A program made the translations under genes and the position numbers. Shown here piece after piece: positions 1-8,700 of a stretch of 64,000 bases of DNA. This DNA comes from Spartinivicinus marinus (GTDB lineage Bacteria; Pseudomonadota; Gammaproteobacteria; Pseudomonadales; Zooshikellaceae): the NCBI RefSeq assembly GCF_026309355.1, contig NZ_JAPJZK010000001.1, forward strand, positions 4,484,501 to 4,548,500, read 5' to 3'. Each line of letters starts with the position of its first letter. Position 1 is the first letter of the stretch. The notes beneath the pieces were generated by a model. That model saw only the letters and a list, made by a program, of their open reading frames with translations, did not search any database and was not told the DNA's origin.

Positions 1-695
1 TTGACACTCATGGCTGAGGCAACAAAAGCAGAGTTTTGTAAATACAGAATATCGCCATCTAAATAAATGTGGGCCATGTCACCAGGTGCACCAGGGGCAA
101 TGCCTATTTCACCAGGGCCATGAGCGGCAGTAAATTCATTAATAAAGATCGATTCTCCAGTAACAAACCTGCCTAGGCCTCCTTTTAGTTTAGTTTTCAT
201 TTCAATATGGGTATCCATGGTTGCCATGGCTGAGGCTTCTACTTTCAGCGTTCGGTTAGCTGGTAATTGTACAGTAACAAAGCTGTAATCGGGTTTACCT
301 TCAATTTTAAACTGCAAGCCAGGATGATCAGCAGGCGGCTCGTAACTATCAATAGTGGTGCTAGCAATTGGGGTGCTATCAATTGAGGTGGAAGAAGAGG
401 GAGCTTTTTCGATTTGAATTTTTTTCTGTTGAGCAAGAGCAGCTAATTCAGCTGCGGCTTCTTGTGCGGTTAATATACGACAACCAATACCAATTTTATC
501 AAGTGCATTACGAATTTTCATAGCTGCTGTTTTATTGATATTTTTTTTAATAGTAACCGGGCCTTTTTGCAGGGTTTGTTTAGCTACATCAGGTGATGTT
601 TTAAATAATTGAGCAAACTCAGTGGCTGCTTGTTCTAGATGAGTGGATCCGGCTAGTTTGCCTGTTAGGGTGACTTGGTATTGGTTATCTGACAT
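1..695 (-). CDS. AIM24-family protein with N-terminal extension domain (3' end beyond window)
   Basis: This is the last visible gene of the minus-strand operon that starts with the M48 protease. It starts at the ATG complementary to 693-695 and is still open at position 1, so its C-terminus is missing. The first ~75 residues form a separate small alpha/beta-looking domain (VTLTGKLAGSTHLEQA, then a KIGIGC end). A low-complexity Ser/Thr linker follows (SSSSTSIDSTPIASTTIDS), and then the AIM24 beta-rich fold with the family signatures 'VEASAMATMDTHIEMKTKLKGG' shortened here as EASAMATM, plus 'GESIFINEF' and 'GPGEIGIAPGAPGD'. AIM24/TIGR00266 proteins have no known enzymatic activity in bacteria. 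The 29-bp gap to the upstream paralogue suggests co-transcription. Family assignment is firm; cellular role is unknown. Confidence 0.85.
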   Translation of the reverse strand, partial: MSDNQYQVTLTGKLAGSTHLEQAATEFAQLFKTSPDVAKQTLQKGPVTIKKNINKTAAMKIRNALDKIGIGCRILTAQEAAAELAALAQQKKIQIEKAPSSSTSIDSTPIASTTIDSYEPPADHPGLQFKIEGKPDYSFVTVQLPANRTLKVEASAMATMDTHIEMKTKLKGGLGRFVTGESIFINEFTAAHGPGEIGIAPGAPGDMAHIYLDGDILYLQNSAFVASAMSV

Positions 696-724
696 ATGCT
701 ATGTCCTTCGCCTTGGCTGTATTT

Positions 725-1402
725 TTAGCGGGGCTTAAGATCACTGCCAAGTAATGAGCCAAAACTGCTAGGGTTGTGAGATTGACACCAAACGGTCCCC
801 TTGCCATGAAACTTACACACTAAGCCTTCGCCACCTAAAAATGAATGTAACCAACTCTTACCAGCCTTAGTGATGGTAAAGTCTAACGTTTCATTAAAGG
901 CAACAATGTGGCCAGTATCAACAATGTATTCACCATCTACTTGAATGGGATAAATCGCACCAAAGGAGCTGACAATGACTTTTCCTGCTCCATGAAGGTG
1001 TACCCAAAATACTCGTTCGCCTGAAAATACTGATTTAAACCCCTGCCAGCCCAGGTCGATTTCAATATTATGTTCACAGGCTAGAAAAGAGCTACCTTGA
1101 ACAATCAGGGTTTCATTATCAAGCTGCATGACTTCCAAGTCGCCAGCCAATGCAGTACCAAACCATACTTCACCTGGTGTTTTTTGCGCCTCAAAATGGT
1201 TAATAAAAAGTGACTCACCTGCTACCATTCGTTTAACTGCTTTTAGAATACTGCCTTTCCCGCGTTTATGAGTTGTCGTGGTTATTTGAATATTATTACT
1301 CATTGCAATCATGGCACCTGACTCAGCAGTGCAAATTTCTGCAGGATTTAAGGTAACTTTGGCAGCAGTATTTCCTGGGCGATGTAATAGTTGTATATTC
1401 AT
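725..1402 (-). CDS. AIM24-family protein
   Basis: A 225-residue protein that is one AIM24 (TIGR00266-type) domain from end to end. The family landmarks are visible: TAESGAMIAMS near residue 30, GESLFINHF near residue 62, TPGEVWFGTALAGDL around residue 76, and DGEYIVDTGHIVAF near residue 157. No signal peptide or membrane segment is seen, so it is probably cytosolic or peripherally associated. It starts 13 bp downstream of the previous AIM24 gene and ends 29 bp before the next, so the three paralogues look like an operon made by local duplication. Compared with its neighbours it lacks the canonical MKxEIKGG start, so it is the most divergent at the N-terminus. The family is clear; the function is not known. 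Confidence 0.88.
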   Translation of the reverse strand: MNIQLLHRPGNTAAKVTLNPAEICTAESGAMIAMSNNIQITTTTHKRGKGSILKAVKRMVAGESLFINHFEAQKTPGEVWFGTALAGDLEVMQLDNETLIVQGSSFLACEHNIEIDLGWQGFKSVFSGERVFWVHLHGAGKVIVSSFGAIYPIQVDGEYIVDTGHIVAFNETLDFTITKAGKSWLHSFLGGEGLVCKFHGKGTVWCQSHNPSSFGSLLGSDLKPR

Positions 1403-1415
1403 CTGAATAAAAGCC

Positions 1416-2078
1416 CTAAGGTAATTTAGGGTTAATCCAGCCGGCTAAGCCCGCTAAACTGCGAGTTTGAATGGTGATTTTGCCTTTACCAACAACACGA
1501 GTGACGAGGCCTTCACCACCAAATAGGCTAGAGAAAATCCCTCCTGCCAATTGTAATTTGAGTTTAATAGAGGGTTCATAAGCAACTAAATGGCTGGTAT
1601 CAACAATATATTCACCATCAACTTGTTTTTCCAATAATGCACCAAATGCGCCGTACCAGACTTTACCATGCCCTTTAACTACTATTTTGAACAGACCTTC
1701 TTTCGCTAACCAAGAAACAATACCTGCCCATTTGACCCCAAGCTTAATGCCTTGGGTACAGGCGAGAAAGGCGCCAGGTTGCAAGTATAAGCGATTACCT
1801 TTTAACTCAATTTCTTTAATCTCACCGGGGGTTGGCTGAACCAGCGTTATTTGTCGATTATCTTGGCTGTTATTTGCAAATTCGTTAATAAATAAGGTTT
1901 CTCCTCCTAAAAAACGTCGGGCTAAGGCGGGTAAAAAACCGCCATTAAATTTTGATGTCAGGTCTAAATCGGCCGACATGGTTGCCATGGCATCGGATTC
2001 TGCCGTTATGGTTTCTTTGGGGGAAAGCTGAATGTCTAAATAGGAAAAAGCACGACCGCCTTTAATTTCAGTTTTCAT
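1416..2078 (-). CDS. AIM24/TIGR00266-family protein
   Basis: AIM24-family protein of about 220 residues. The longest reading frame begins at 2111, but I place the start at the ATG ending at 2078. This gives the classic family N-terminus MKTEIKGGRAFSYLDIQL and reduces the overlap with the upstream M48 protease gene from 44 bp to 11 bp. Motifs include TAESDAMATMSADLDL, GETLFINEF, TPGEIKEIEL, PGAFLACTQGIKLGVKW and DGEYIVDTSHLVAYEP. Translational coupling to the protease gene is likely from the overlap. No signal peptide is present. The protease-AIM24 linkage suggests a shared membrane or envelope role, which is inference. Confidence 0.88.
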   Translation of the reverse strand: MKTEIKGGRAFSYLDIQLSPKETITAESDAMATMSADLDLTSKFNGGFLPALARRFLGGETLFINEFANNSQDNRQITLVQPTPGEIKEIELKGNRLYLQPGAFLACTQGIKLGVKWAGIVSWLAKEGLFKIVVKGHGKVWYGAFGALLEKQVDGEYIVDTSHLVAYEPSIKLKLQLAGGIFSSLFGGEGLVTRVVGKGKITIQTRSLAGLAGWINPKLP

Positions 2079-3255
2079 CTGTAGTGGGGTCCGATGAAGT
2101 ATGAGTGACAAACTGTTGTACGGCTTGTTTCAATTGTTGAAACTCCTGGTTCAGGTTGCGGTACGAATGATCATTCTGTTGTGTTAATAATTTTAGCTGA
2201 CTAATTCGATCTGATGTGGCTGGGTGGCTACTTAATAATGCTAAAGATTGTTGAACAACTTCGTGGCTATCTTCATCAGCAATTTGTGCTAGGCGCTTGG
2301 TTTCTTCCTCTTGAATTTTTTTGAAGAATTGATGAAGTCCTTGTGGGTTGATATTGGCGGTTTTTAATAAAACCACGCCTTGTTCGTCTGCATCTGATTC
2401 AAACTGTCGGGAATAACTTTGGTTAATTAATAATGGGGCTGCATCAGCTAGGACGGCTAACAAACCTGACATATCACCTAGCAAAGCATCCACAATAATA
2501 AAAGTGCCGGTGGCACTAATAATGTTTCGTAACCCATGCTGCTCAGTAACATGAGCGATTTCGTGGGCAACAACACCTAATAATTCCTCGGCACTGTCTG
2601 CTTTTAAAATGAGTCCTGAATGGATCACAATATAGCCACCGGGTAATGCAAAAGCATTTACATCTTCATCTTTGACAACATAAAAGTGAAATTCATATGA
2701 GTTGCTTGGGATTGCATCGACTAGCGGTTTGGTGAGGGGGGGGAGTAACGCTTGTACCTGTTTGTCAGGCATAAATGTGCTGCTTAGTTGATATTGTTTT
2801 ATTGCTTGCTCTCCTAACGCTTGCTCCCAGCTAACCGGCACTTGCCTGGCAAGTAACGCAGCAATAGGGCCCATGGCAAAGTAGAGCGAAAAAGGGCTAG
2901 CAAGTATTAATAGCGCAACAGTAGTAAAAATAAGGTTGTTTTTGGTCCGTTTTCGTTTGGCACTGGTAAATTGAGCGGCTATAGCAGGCTGGTCGGTCAA
3001 TAAGGGGTTTTTGAGGATTCCAAGATCGTTGGTATAGCAAGTAAATTCAGGCTGATCAGGGTGAGAAATAAAGACTAGACGGTTACTTGCACCACCTAAT
3101 TTAAATTGACTGCCTTCTATAGGAATGCTGAGCTCATGTCCTCCACCTGCAAACAGAACTTTTCCTTTGCCAATTGATAGCGTACCTGAGCAACGACCAT
3201 TGGGGAGGTCTTTATAAAAGGCATGAGCAGTATAGCTGGACTGGGTATTAATCAT
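2068..3255 (-). CDS. M48-family membrane metalloprotease
   Basis: A 395-residue M48 (Ste24/HtpX/BepA-like) zinc peptidase. Residues 1-95 form a beta-rich N-terminal domain without a signal peptide. A single hydrophobic segment lies at about 108-130. The peptidase domain holds the zinc motif HEIAH at 231-235 and the third ligand in FESDADEQG (Glu286). The C-terminal part carries the usual SSHPATSDRI motif, followed by a polar tail. It is expected to cut proteins at or in the inner membrane. It heads an operon with three AIM24 genes, overlapping the first one by 11 bp. The ribosome-binding site before the ATG at 3255 is weak. The family is certain; the substrate is unknown. Confidence 0.92.
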   Translation of the reverse strand: MINTQSSYTAHAFYKDLPNGRCSGTLSIGKGKVLFAGGGHELSIPIEGSQFKLGGASNRLVFISHPDQPEFTCYTNDLGILKNPLLTDQPAIAAQFTSAKRKRTKNNLIFTTVALLILASPFSLYFAMGPIAALLARQVPVSWEQALGEQAIKQYQLSSTFMPDKQVQALLPPLTKPLVDAIPSNSYEFHFYVVKDEDVNAFALPGGYIVIHSGLILKADSAEELLGVVAHEIAHVTEQHGLRNIISATGTFIIVDALLGDMSGLLAVLADAAPLLINQSYSRQFESDADEQGVVLLKTANINPQGLHQFFKKIQEEETKRLAQIADEDSHEVVQQSLALLSSHPATSDRISQLKLLTQQNDHSYRNLNQEFQQLKQAVQQFVTHTSSDPTTDEN

Positions 3256-3394
3256 AAGGTTTCTACTTGGGGATTATTTGCTGAAATTTTAGCACTGAGT
3301 TGCTCTTAATAAACCAAGTGAGCTGGCAAGTTGGTTGCGAATCAGTCAATAGCTGGCTAAACTGTCAAGATTTTGTAGTAATAGAGTCATAATA

Positions 3395-4234
3395 ATGCAA
3401 GTACAAACTGTTGATTATTTAGCGCCTGATTGTGCCCAGCGATTTGTTGAATCTTTACGAACAACAGGGTTTGGGGTATTAAAAAACCACCCGATTTCGC
3501 AATCATTGGTAGAGTCTATTTATCAGAACTGGTACGAATTTTTTGTCAGTGATGAAAAACACCAGTATCAATACAATGTAGATAGCCAAGATGGTTATTT
3601 TCCTCCTGATGTATCGGAGGTAGCGAAAGGGCATCAGGTTAAAGACATTAAAGAGTATTACCATATTTACCCCTGGGGACAAACACCGCCTGAATTGAAA
3701 GCAGAAGCCATGAGTTACTATCAAATGGCTAACCAACTGGCCACTGAGTTATTGGGCTGGGTAGAGTCGAATACACCAGCTGAAATTGCACAACACTATT
3801 CAATGCCTTTATCAAAAATGATAGAAAACAGTCGTGGTACCTTGTTAAGGGTATTGCATTATCCGCCATTAACGGGTGAAGAAGAGCCAGGGGCAATTCG
3901 TGCAGCTGCTCATGAAGATATTAATTTGCTAACCATTTTGCCTGCAGCTAATGAGCCTGGTTTACAAGTGAAGGGCAGTAATGATGAATGGCTGGATGTT
4001 CCCTGTGACTTCGGCACATTAATTATTAACACTGGTGATATGCTTCAGGAAGCCTCACAAGGGTATTTTCCCTCTACTACTCATCGGGTGATTAACCCTA
4101 GTGGCGGCAGACGCGAAAAGTCGAGAATTTCGTTACCATTATTTTTGCACCCTAACCCAAATGTTGTATTGTCAGAACGTTATACAGCAGATGAATATCT
4201 GCAAGAAAGGCTGAGAGAGCTTGGAGTGATATAA
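3395..4234 (+). CDS. 2-oxoglutarate/Fe(II) oxygenase, isopenicillin N synthase-like
   Basis: A 279-residue non-heme iron oxygenase of the isopenicillin N synthase superfamily (DIOX_N plus 2OG-FeII_Oxy). The iron ligands are visible as His173 and Asp175 in AAHEDINLLT and His230 in STTHRVINP. The 2OG-binding Arg-x-Ser is at 244-246 (SRISLPLF). The N-terminal part has the typical GFGVLKNHPIS and a length normal for small bacterial members. Its substrate cannot be read from sequence; bacterial homologues are mostly uncharacterised. The stop codon overlaps the start of the DUF2288 gene by one base, so the two are translationally coupled. It is divergent from the M48 protease operon, with 139 bp between the two. 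Confidence 0.9.
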   Translation: MQVQTVDYLAPDCAQRFVESLRTTGFGVLKNHPISQSLVESIYQNWYEFFVSDEKHQYQYNVDSQDGYFPPDVSEVAKGHQVKDIKEYYHIYPWGQTPPELKAEAMSYYQMANQLATELLGWVESNTPAEIAQHYSMPLSKMIENSRGTLLRVLHYPPLTGEEEPGAIRAAAHEDINLLTILPAANEPGLQVKGSNDEWLDVPCDFGTLIINTGDMLQEASQGYFPSTTHRVINPSGGRREKSRISLPLFLHPNPNVVLSERYTADEYLQERLRELGVI

Positions 4235-4557
4235 TGACAGAGCTTGATCAACAGGAGTTGCTGAAAGCTAAATTAAATCTTGAAACCTCAACCATTGCCT
4301 GGAAAGACTTGCAACCTTTTTTTGCTGCAGGGCAGGTAATAGCGGTTACTGAAGCATTGGATTTAATTGAAGTTGCAGCGCAAGTATCTCAAGATAATAA
4401 AACTCAAGTTGAGACCTGGCTGGCTGAAGGCAAAATACATAAAGTCACTGATCAACAAGCCACGACTTGGTATGAAAATGACTGTACTTTATGGGCAGTG
4501 GTGGTAAGGCCTTGGGTGCTGGTGCAGGATAAAAAAGGTATTGAAGAAAATAAATAG
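4234..4557 (+). CDS. DUF2288 domain-containing protein
   Basis: A 107-residue acidic soluble protein matching the DUF2288 family, with the recognisable ETSTIAWKDLQPFFAAG start and the WVLVQ ending. DUF2288 proteins are short, widespread in gammaproteobacteria and of unknown function. The start overlaps the stop of the 2OG oxygenase (TAATG arrangement), so the two genes form one transcript. A perfect 12-bp hairpin follows after about 25 bp. There is no signal peptide or membrane segment. Confidence 0.85.
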   Translation: MTELDQQELLKAKLNLETSTIAWKDLQPFFAAGQVIAVTEALDLIEVAAQVSQDNKTQVETWLAEGKIHKVTDQQATTWYENDCTLWAVVVRPWVLVQDKKGIEENK

Positions 4558-4581
4558 GGAGTAACAGGGTATTCTTCCACC

Positions 4582-4611
4582 GCTCTAAAGGCCATCCTTG
4601 GCCTTTAGAGC
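4582..4611 (+). terminator. Perfect 12-bp hairpin, probable terminator between convergent genes
   Basis: GCTCTAAAGGCC and GGCCTTTAGAGC form a perfect 12-bp stem with a 6-base loop. It lies just after the DUF2288 stop and before the convergent gene ending at 4735. The run of T after the stem is only three bases, so termination efficiency is uncertain. Its position supports a bidirectional terminator. Confidence 0.6.
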
Positions 4612-4734
4612 TTTAGCTGTTCCCGACAGCAGCTCCAGAACACCCTATCACACCCTATTTTCCAGCTTTCGTGACATCTTTAGAAGGAGAGGGTGCTAAA
4701 AACTCTTTTTGTAGCAGTCTCTTAGAATGTAGTT

Positions 4735-6150
4735 TTAATCTAAAACAATAGTTAATTTTAAATCCCGATAGCCATCTGCAATCATGGTTACTAAATTATT
4801 TCCACTCATAAATCGATCCTGACTGAGAATACGAATAACACCGTTATTTATGGTATATTCGTAGTCCCAAAGTTGAGTGGCGCCAACTTTAATCCGCCGA
4901 ATTTTTTCCAACCAGAAAGGCGATTCGGTGCGAATTACAACATTACCAGTAGTGGCTTCAACTTCAATATCCACTGCTGGTGGGTCTACCGCAATAGCTT
5001 GATTAAATGCTACCGCTTCACCAAAATAGCCATCATTTAACATGAACTTCACTTGGTAGGGTCTGCCTAAATATTCATTGGGTTGAAGCGCCAAGAAAGC
5101 TTGAAAACTAAGGTAGTCACCGACTACTTCGGCTTCCATTGCTTCATAAGTGTAATTTTCCCAGCTATAAAATTGGGTTTGCCCGGTGGTTCTTACCATG
5201 GTTTTATCAGTATTTTCCCAGGCATCAATTATTTGAGTAACAGCCTGAGTTGCAAGCCCCAGTTTTTGTAAAATAAACGCATTACTGACCAAATCAAAAT
5301 TAAATACCACCGCCGCATTCATAAAAGGACCTGATTCAGTTGTTGTTGGCTCATGGGAAGCAGCATTTTCGGTCACTGTAACAGGTATTTCTGGTAGTGG
5401 ATGTTGACCAGAGCGAAATTTCAGAGTTCTTTTGGCTGTTTTATAGCCCCAGGCTTTAATGGTGATGGTGTGTAAACCTGGTGTACGAATGACATGTTTT
5501 TCAATAGTCACTAAGTTAGATATTACCCGGTGATCGCTACGACTTAAAACCTTGTCATCAACTGTTACTTCATAAACTGGATTGACAAAGCGATAGGAGA
5601 AATCTTTTAGTTTTAACCGTAGCTCTTCTCCAGTTACCGGTGTTCTTCCGTTAGAGACGTAAATGCGAGGTGCATTTTTTACGAGATGGATAGTAATAAA
5701 ACGGGGTTGATAACCATGGGCTCTTACAACTATTTTATGCTGGCCATTATAACCTGCTAAAGGGGCTGAAGACGCGTCAATAATAATTTTATTATCCTGC
5801 AAATGCCAATTAAGTTCTCTTTCTCGATTAGGGTTGCCCGAATCATCCGTTTTAGCCACTTTATAAATAGCGTTTTCCCATTCAGCATCTTGATCAAAAG
5901 TCACAACAATATCTTGACCAAGTGGTGTGTCATCAGCAAAAAGATATTGAATATCAGCTTCGTCGGCTGTTAAATCAATATGGGTTTGCCTGGGATAGAC
6001 TTTAACGTTGCCGTTTTCATCATAATAACGAGTGTGATATTCAAATACAGACATACGGAGGTAACCGTATATTTCATGAGGGGCACTAAAGGCTACAGAC
6101 TGACTGGTGAGTAATAAAAAAGCGATGAAATACTGTAGTTTGTTGATCAT
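4735..6150 (-). CDS. Secreted protein with hemoglobin-interacting (DUF1533-like) repeats
   Basis: Starting at the ATG complementary to 6148-6150, the protein has a clear signal peptide (MINKLQYFIAFLLLTSQSVAFSA, cleaved after about residue 23) and is about 471 residues long. The longest frame begins 48 bp upstream, but that start overlaps the preceding gene and lacks a signal peptide. The mature part has three beta-domains that end alike (HKIVVRAHGYQPRFITIHL, HTITIKAWGYKTAKRTLKF and NLVTMIADGYRDLKLTIVL). This is the pattern of DUF1533/hemoglobin-interacting domains, seen in surface proteins that bind hemoproteins. The gene lies 10 bp after a small secreted protein gene that has a strong Fur-box match upstream. 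An iron or heme-linked surface role is inferred; domain family confidence is moderate. Confidence 0.7.
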   Translation of the reverse strand: MINKLQYFIAFLLLTSQSVAFSAPHEIYGYLRMSVFEYHTRYYDENGNVKVYPRQTHIDLTADEADIQYLFADDTPLGQDIVVTFDQDAEWENAIYKVAKTDDSGNPNRERELNWHLQDNKIIIDASSAPLAGYNGQHKIVVRAHGYQPRFITIHLVKNAPRIYVSNGRTPVTGEELRLKLKDFSYRFVNPVYEVTVDDKVLSRSDHRVISNLVTIEKHVIRTPGLHTITIKAWGYKTAKRTLKFRSGQHPLPEIPVTVTENAASHEPTTTESGPFMNAAVVFNFDLVSNAFILQKLGLATQAVTQIIDAWENTDKTMVRTTGQTQFYSWENYTYEAMEAEVVGDYLSFQAFLALQPNEYLGRPYQVKFMLNDGYFGEAVAFNQAIAVDPPAVDIEVEATTGNVVIRTESPFWLEKIRRIKVGATQLWDYEYTINNGVIRILSQDRFMSGNNLVTMIADGYRDLKLTIVLD

Positions 6151-6160
6151 CTTAAGTCCC

Positions 6161-6595
6161 TTATAAGTCTTTAAATGTAAGTAATTGACGGATATCAATT
6201 TGTGGCCCGGTAATTTCGAGCCATTTATCCCTTACATTATCAACCTCACACTTTAATACAGTGCCTGCGGTATTGACCTTCTGGAATACCACGGCTTCAC
6301 CGTTTAGGGAGAACTGAACGTTTTTGGGTAGTGGTTTTTTTAAGCGAATAACGGCAAATGCAGTGTGCTCTATATTAAGAATGCCAGAGCCATCAGCCAC
6401 TAAATAGCCATCAGTGACTAAATATTCATCAGTAACAAGATAGGGATCTGCATCTTCCGATAAATTTTGCCGGTAGGCTTCATTTGGCACGGCAAAGCTA
6501 TTGTTTGTTTGAGGGTTCGCATAAAGTGGCAAAGCGGTGATTGTGGACATAATGACTATTCCACTCTTTACCTGCAAGGGTTTAAGAAAGCTCAT
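6161..6595 (-). CDS. Small secreted protein with YLVTDxYLV tandem repeat
   Basis: A 144-residue exported protein. Residues 1-26 look like a signal peptide ending ALPLYA, and a good ribosome-binding site (AAGGAG) lies 6-8 bases before the ATG. The mature N-terminal third contains three back-to-back copies of a 7-8 residue unit (DPYLVTDEYLVTDGYLVADG). A small beta-rich domain follows, containing IRLKKPLPKNVQFSLNGEAV. I do not recognise the family. It is the first gene of a two-gene unit with the DUF1533-like protein (10-bp gap), downstream of a Fur box at 6751-6769. The two may form a surface complex, which is inference. Confidence 0.75.
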   Translation of the reverse strand: MSFLKPLQVKSGIVIMSTITALPLYANPQTNNSFAVPNEAYRQNLSEDADPYLVTDEYLVTDGYLVADGSGILNIEHTAFAVIRLKKPLPKNVQFSLNGEAVVFQKVNTAGTVLKCEVDNVRDKWLEITGPQIDIRQLLTFKDL

Positions 6596-6750
6596 TCCGA
6601 CTCCTTTTCTGTTTGTTGTTAATTCCTGAAAGCATTAGTGCTTAAAAATAAAATGAGTAAGTGCTTATTATTAAGGATATATCTACTAAGTAAGCACAAT
6701 AGGCCTTTACATTATTATGATGAAGCCTATGGAGTGAATCCATTTTATGC

Positions 6751-6769
6751 GACAATAATAATCATTATC
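6751..6769 (-). promoter_or_regulatory. Fur box
   Basis: GACAATAATAATCATTATC matches the classical 19-bp Fur consensus GATAATGATAATCATTATC at 17 of 19 positions. It lies about 155 bp upstream of the small secreted protein start at 6595. On the minus strand a TAAAAT-like -10 hexamer follows it within a few bases. This suggests that iron-loaded Fur represses the 6595-4735 operon. No gene on the plus strand starts within 1.9 kb, so the minus-strand operon is the only sensible target. Confidence 0.7.
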
Positions 6770-7226
6770 ATTTGGTTTGAAAACCATTTTCTTTGTTTGA
6801 TGCAATCCCTGCCTACAGGCTGTATTTGTTTTACACTGAGGCCTGTTAACAGGCCCTAGATTGTCAAGCAAATATTGATAACTGGTTAATCTATGAAGCT
6901 TTTGTGTAAGGAAACCTTGTACTACCAGTAAGGTAGTTTATCTTGCCTGGCAAGCAAAGAGCATGCTGTGACTAATCATCTGCACTTTTGTATGATGGCT
7001 ATGTCCTTATTGTGGATTTATGTCGCACAGCGACCAGATAAACCCGTTCGGCGCTACTCGGTGATCAATGGTGGCTCATTCACTTTTTTAGGTATTAGAT
7101 GATTGTTTGCAGATGAAGTTGCGCAAGAAAAATTTAATGAGAGTTTAGGTGTTTCCCTAAAACCGACAATAATAATTTCATTAGCATCATGCTTAAGTTA
7201 GTAGCTTAATTGGAATGGTGAAACTT

Positions 7227-7268
7227 CGGTTTATGAATTACGGTTTATGAATTACGGTTTATGAATTA
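7227..7268. repeat. Three exact tandem copies of a 14-bp unit
   Basis: CGGTTTATGAATTA occurs at 7227-7240, 7241-7254 and 7255-7268 with no mismatch. It lies in a non-coding spacer upstream of the tRNA array. Function unknown; it may be a slippage-derived microsatellite. Confidence 0.9.
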
Positions 7269-7659
7269 ATAGCAATAGAGAGTTCGTTTAGTTATTGGTA
7301 GTTATCATGTATTGCATTTGATAGCTGCGGGACAGGAAAAATATTTTCACTATGTATTAGCTTCTTTTGCAGGTGGTACTGAGGTGAAACAATAGGCAGT
7401 AATGAGTAACAGTTGAATATAATTAATAGACAATAGTTTTCTTCTTTTCACATTAAATTTGCAACAAATAAAAACATACACGCCACTAGACTGAAGAGCT
7501 TGCTGGTAGTTTAGCTAAGTATTCATTGGTTTGGTTATCAAATCACAATAATTAAAATAGCTTTGATATAGTTAAATTAATATGAATGCAAGGAGATACA
7601 GGCAAGTGCAAGGTAGTAACTAATGAGTTCAGAAATGATGATTATAGAGACAAAATAAT

Positions 7660-7736
<77 letters not shown>

Positions 7737-7764
7737 CCAGAAAAAACATAACTTTGCAATAAAT

Positions 7765-7841
<77 letters not shown>

Positions 7842-7868
7842 CCAGAAAAACATAACTTTGCAATAAAA

Positions 7869-7945
<77 letters not shown>

Positions 7946-8219
7946 CCAACGTTATGAGGGTGCGAACTATATTGATTGCTAATGATAATGTCAATCTTTT
8001 TTGAAAAAATGATTAATTTTTTACTCAATAGACATTTATACTCAGCATGGAGGGTTATTTAACTGCAGCAGAAATCTAAGGCATCTAGCATGGTCTTAGC
8101 AGCGATACTAAAGGTAACTTTTTAAAAGGAGTTAAAGAATATTAAGAGTATTAGAGGGAATTTTAATCGATTGTAAACAGCAAAAAAGCCATCCATTATA
8201 GAATAGCTTTAGATATAAA

Positions 8220-8296
<77 letters not shown>

Positions 8297-8469
8297 TCAA
8301 TTTGGCAGCTATACTAGAGGCATTACAGCTAAATGTCAACGAATGCTACTGTGACAAAAATATTGTTTAGACAGTAAACAATGATGAAGGGTTAGTACTG
8401 ATATACTAGTTATATAGAGTTATATAGATAGAATGTTGTTATTTTAAGCATTCCACGTCACAACTGGTA

Positions 8470-8650
8470 TATAGCAAAGCAAATGGTTTCTAAAGGCGGC
8501 CGTCGAGTGAAGCGTTCCAGCCAGATCAATTAAGGATGTTGTCGTAAGTCTTGCAGTGGCAGACTTACTCCCATGAGTTTATGTTTTTAGAAATGATTGG
8601 GGGTACTTAGTGACGACAACAAACCCTAAAAATCATTCGAGATGGGTGTA
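8470..8650. mobile_element. MITE-like element, copy 1 (longer form)
   Basis: This stretch matches the reverse complement of 46569-46696. Shared blocks include GGCCGTCGAG near the left end, ATGAGTTTATGTTTTTA in the centre, and GACGACAACAAACCCTAAAA with ATCATTCG at the right end. Both ends are imperfect inverted repeats (TATAGCAAAGCAAATGG at the left; the right end reads TACACCCATCTCGAATG on the other strand). It carries about 53 extra bases (roughly 8516-8570) that the other copy lacks. No coding capacity is seen, so it is a non-autonomous repeat. Confidence 0.65.
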
Positions 8651-8700
8651 AAATGGAAAGTGGTCAAGGATAGAAGAGCTCATGGATAGAGCAAGTGGTT

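Larger units (their letters stand above)
6596..7659. other. 1.06 kb gene-poor spacer
   Basis: Apart from the Fur box and a 14-bp triplicate repeat at 7227-7268, I see no convincing gene here. A 40-odd codon open stretch ends at a TGA near 7101 (it contains VAQRPDKPVRRYSVINGG) and has a protein-like look, but no recognisable family and no clear ribosome-binding site. It could be a gene remnant. Confidence 0.5.

Noticed and set aside
6638-6859. 73-codon open frame on the plus strand
   Set aside because: It has no ribosome-binding site, covers the Fur box and shows no family features.
7975-7993. Second Fur-like sequence (TAATGATAATGTCAATC)
   Set aside because: It matches the consensus at only about 14 of 19 positions and sits between tRNA genes.
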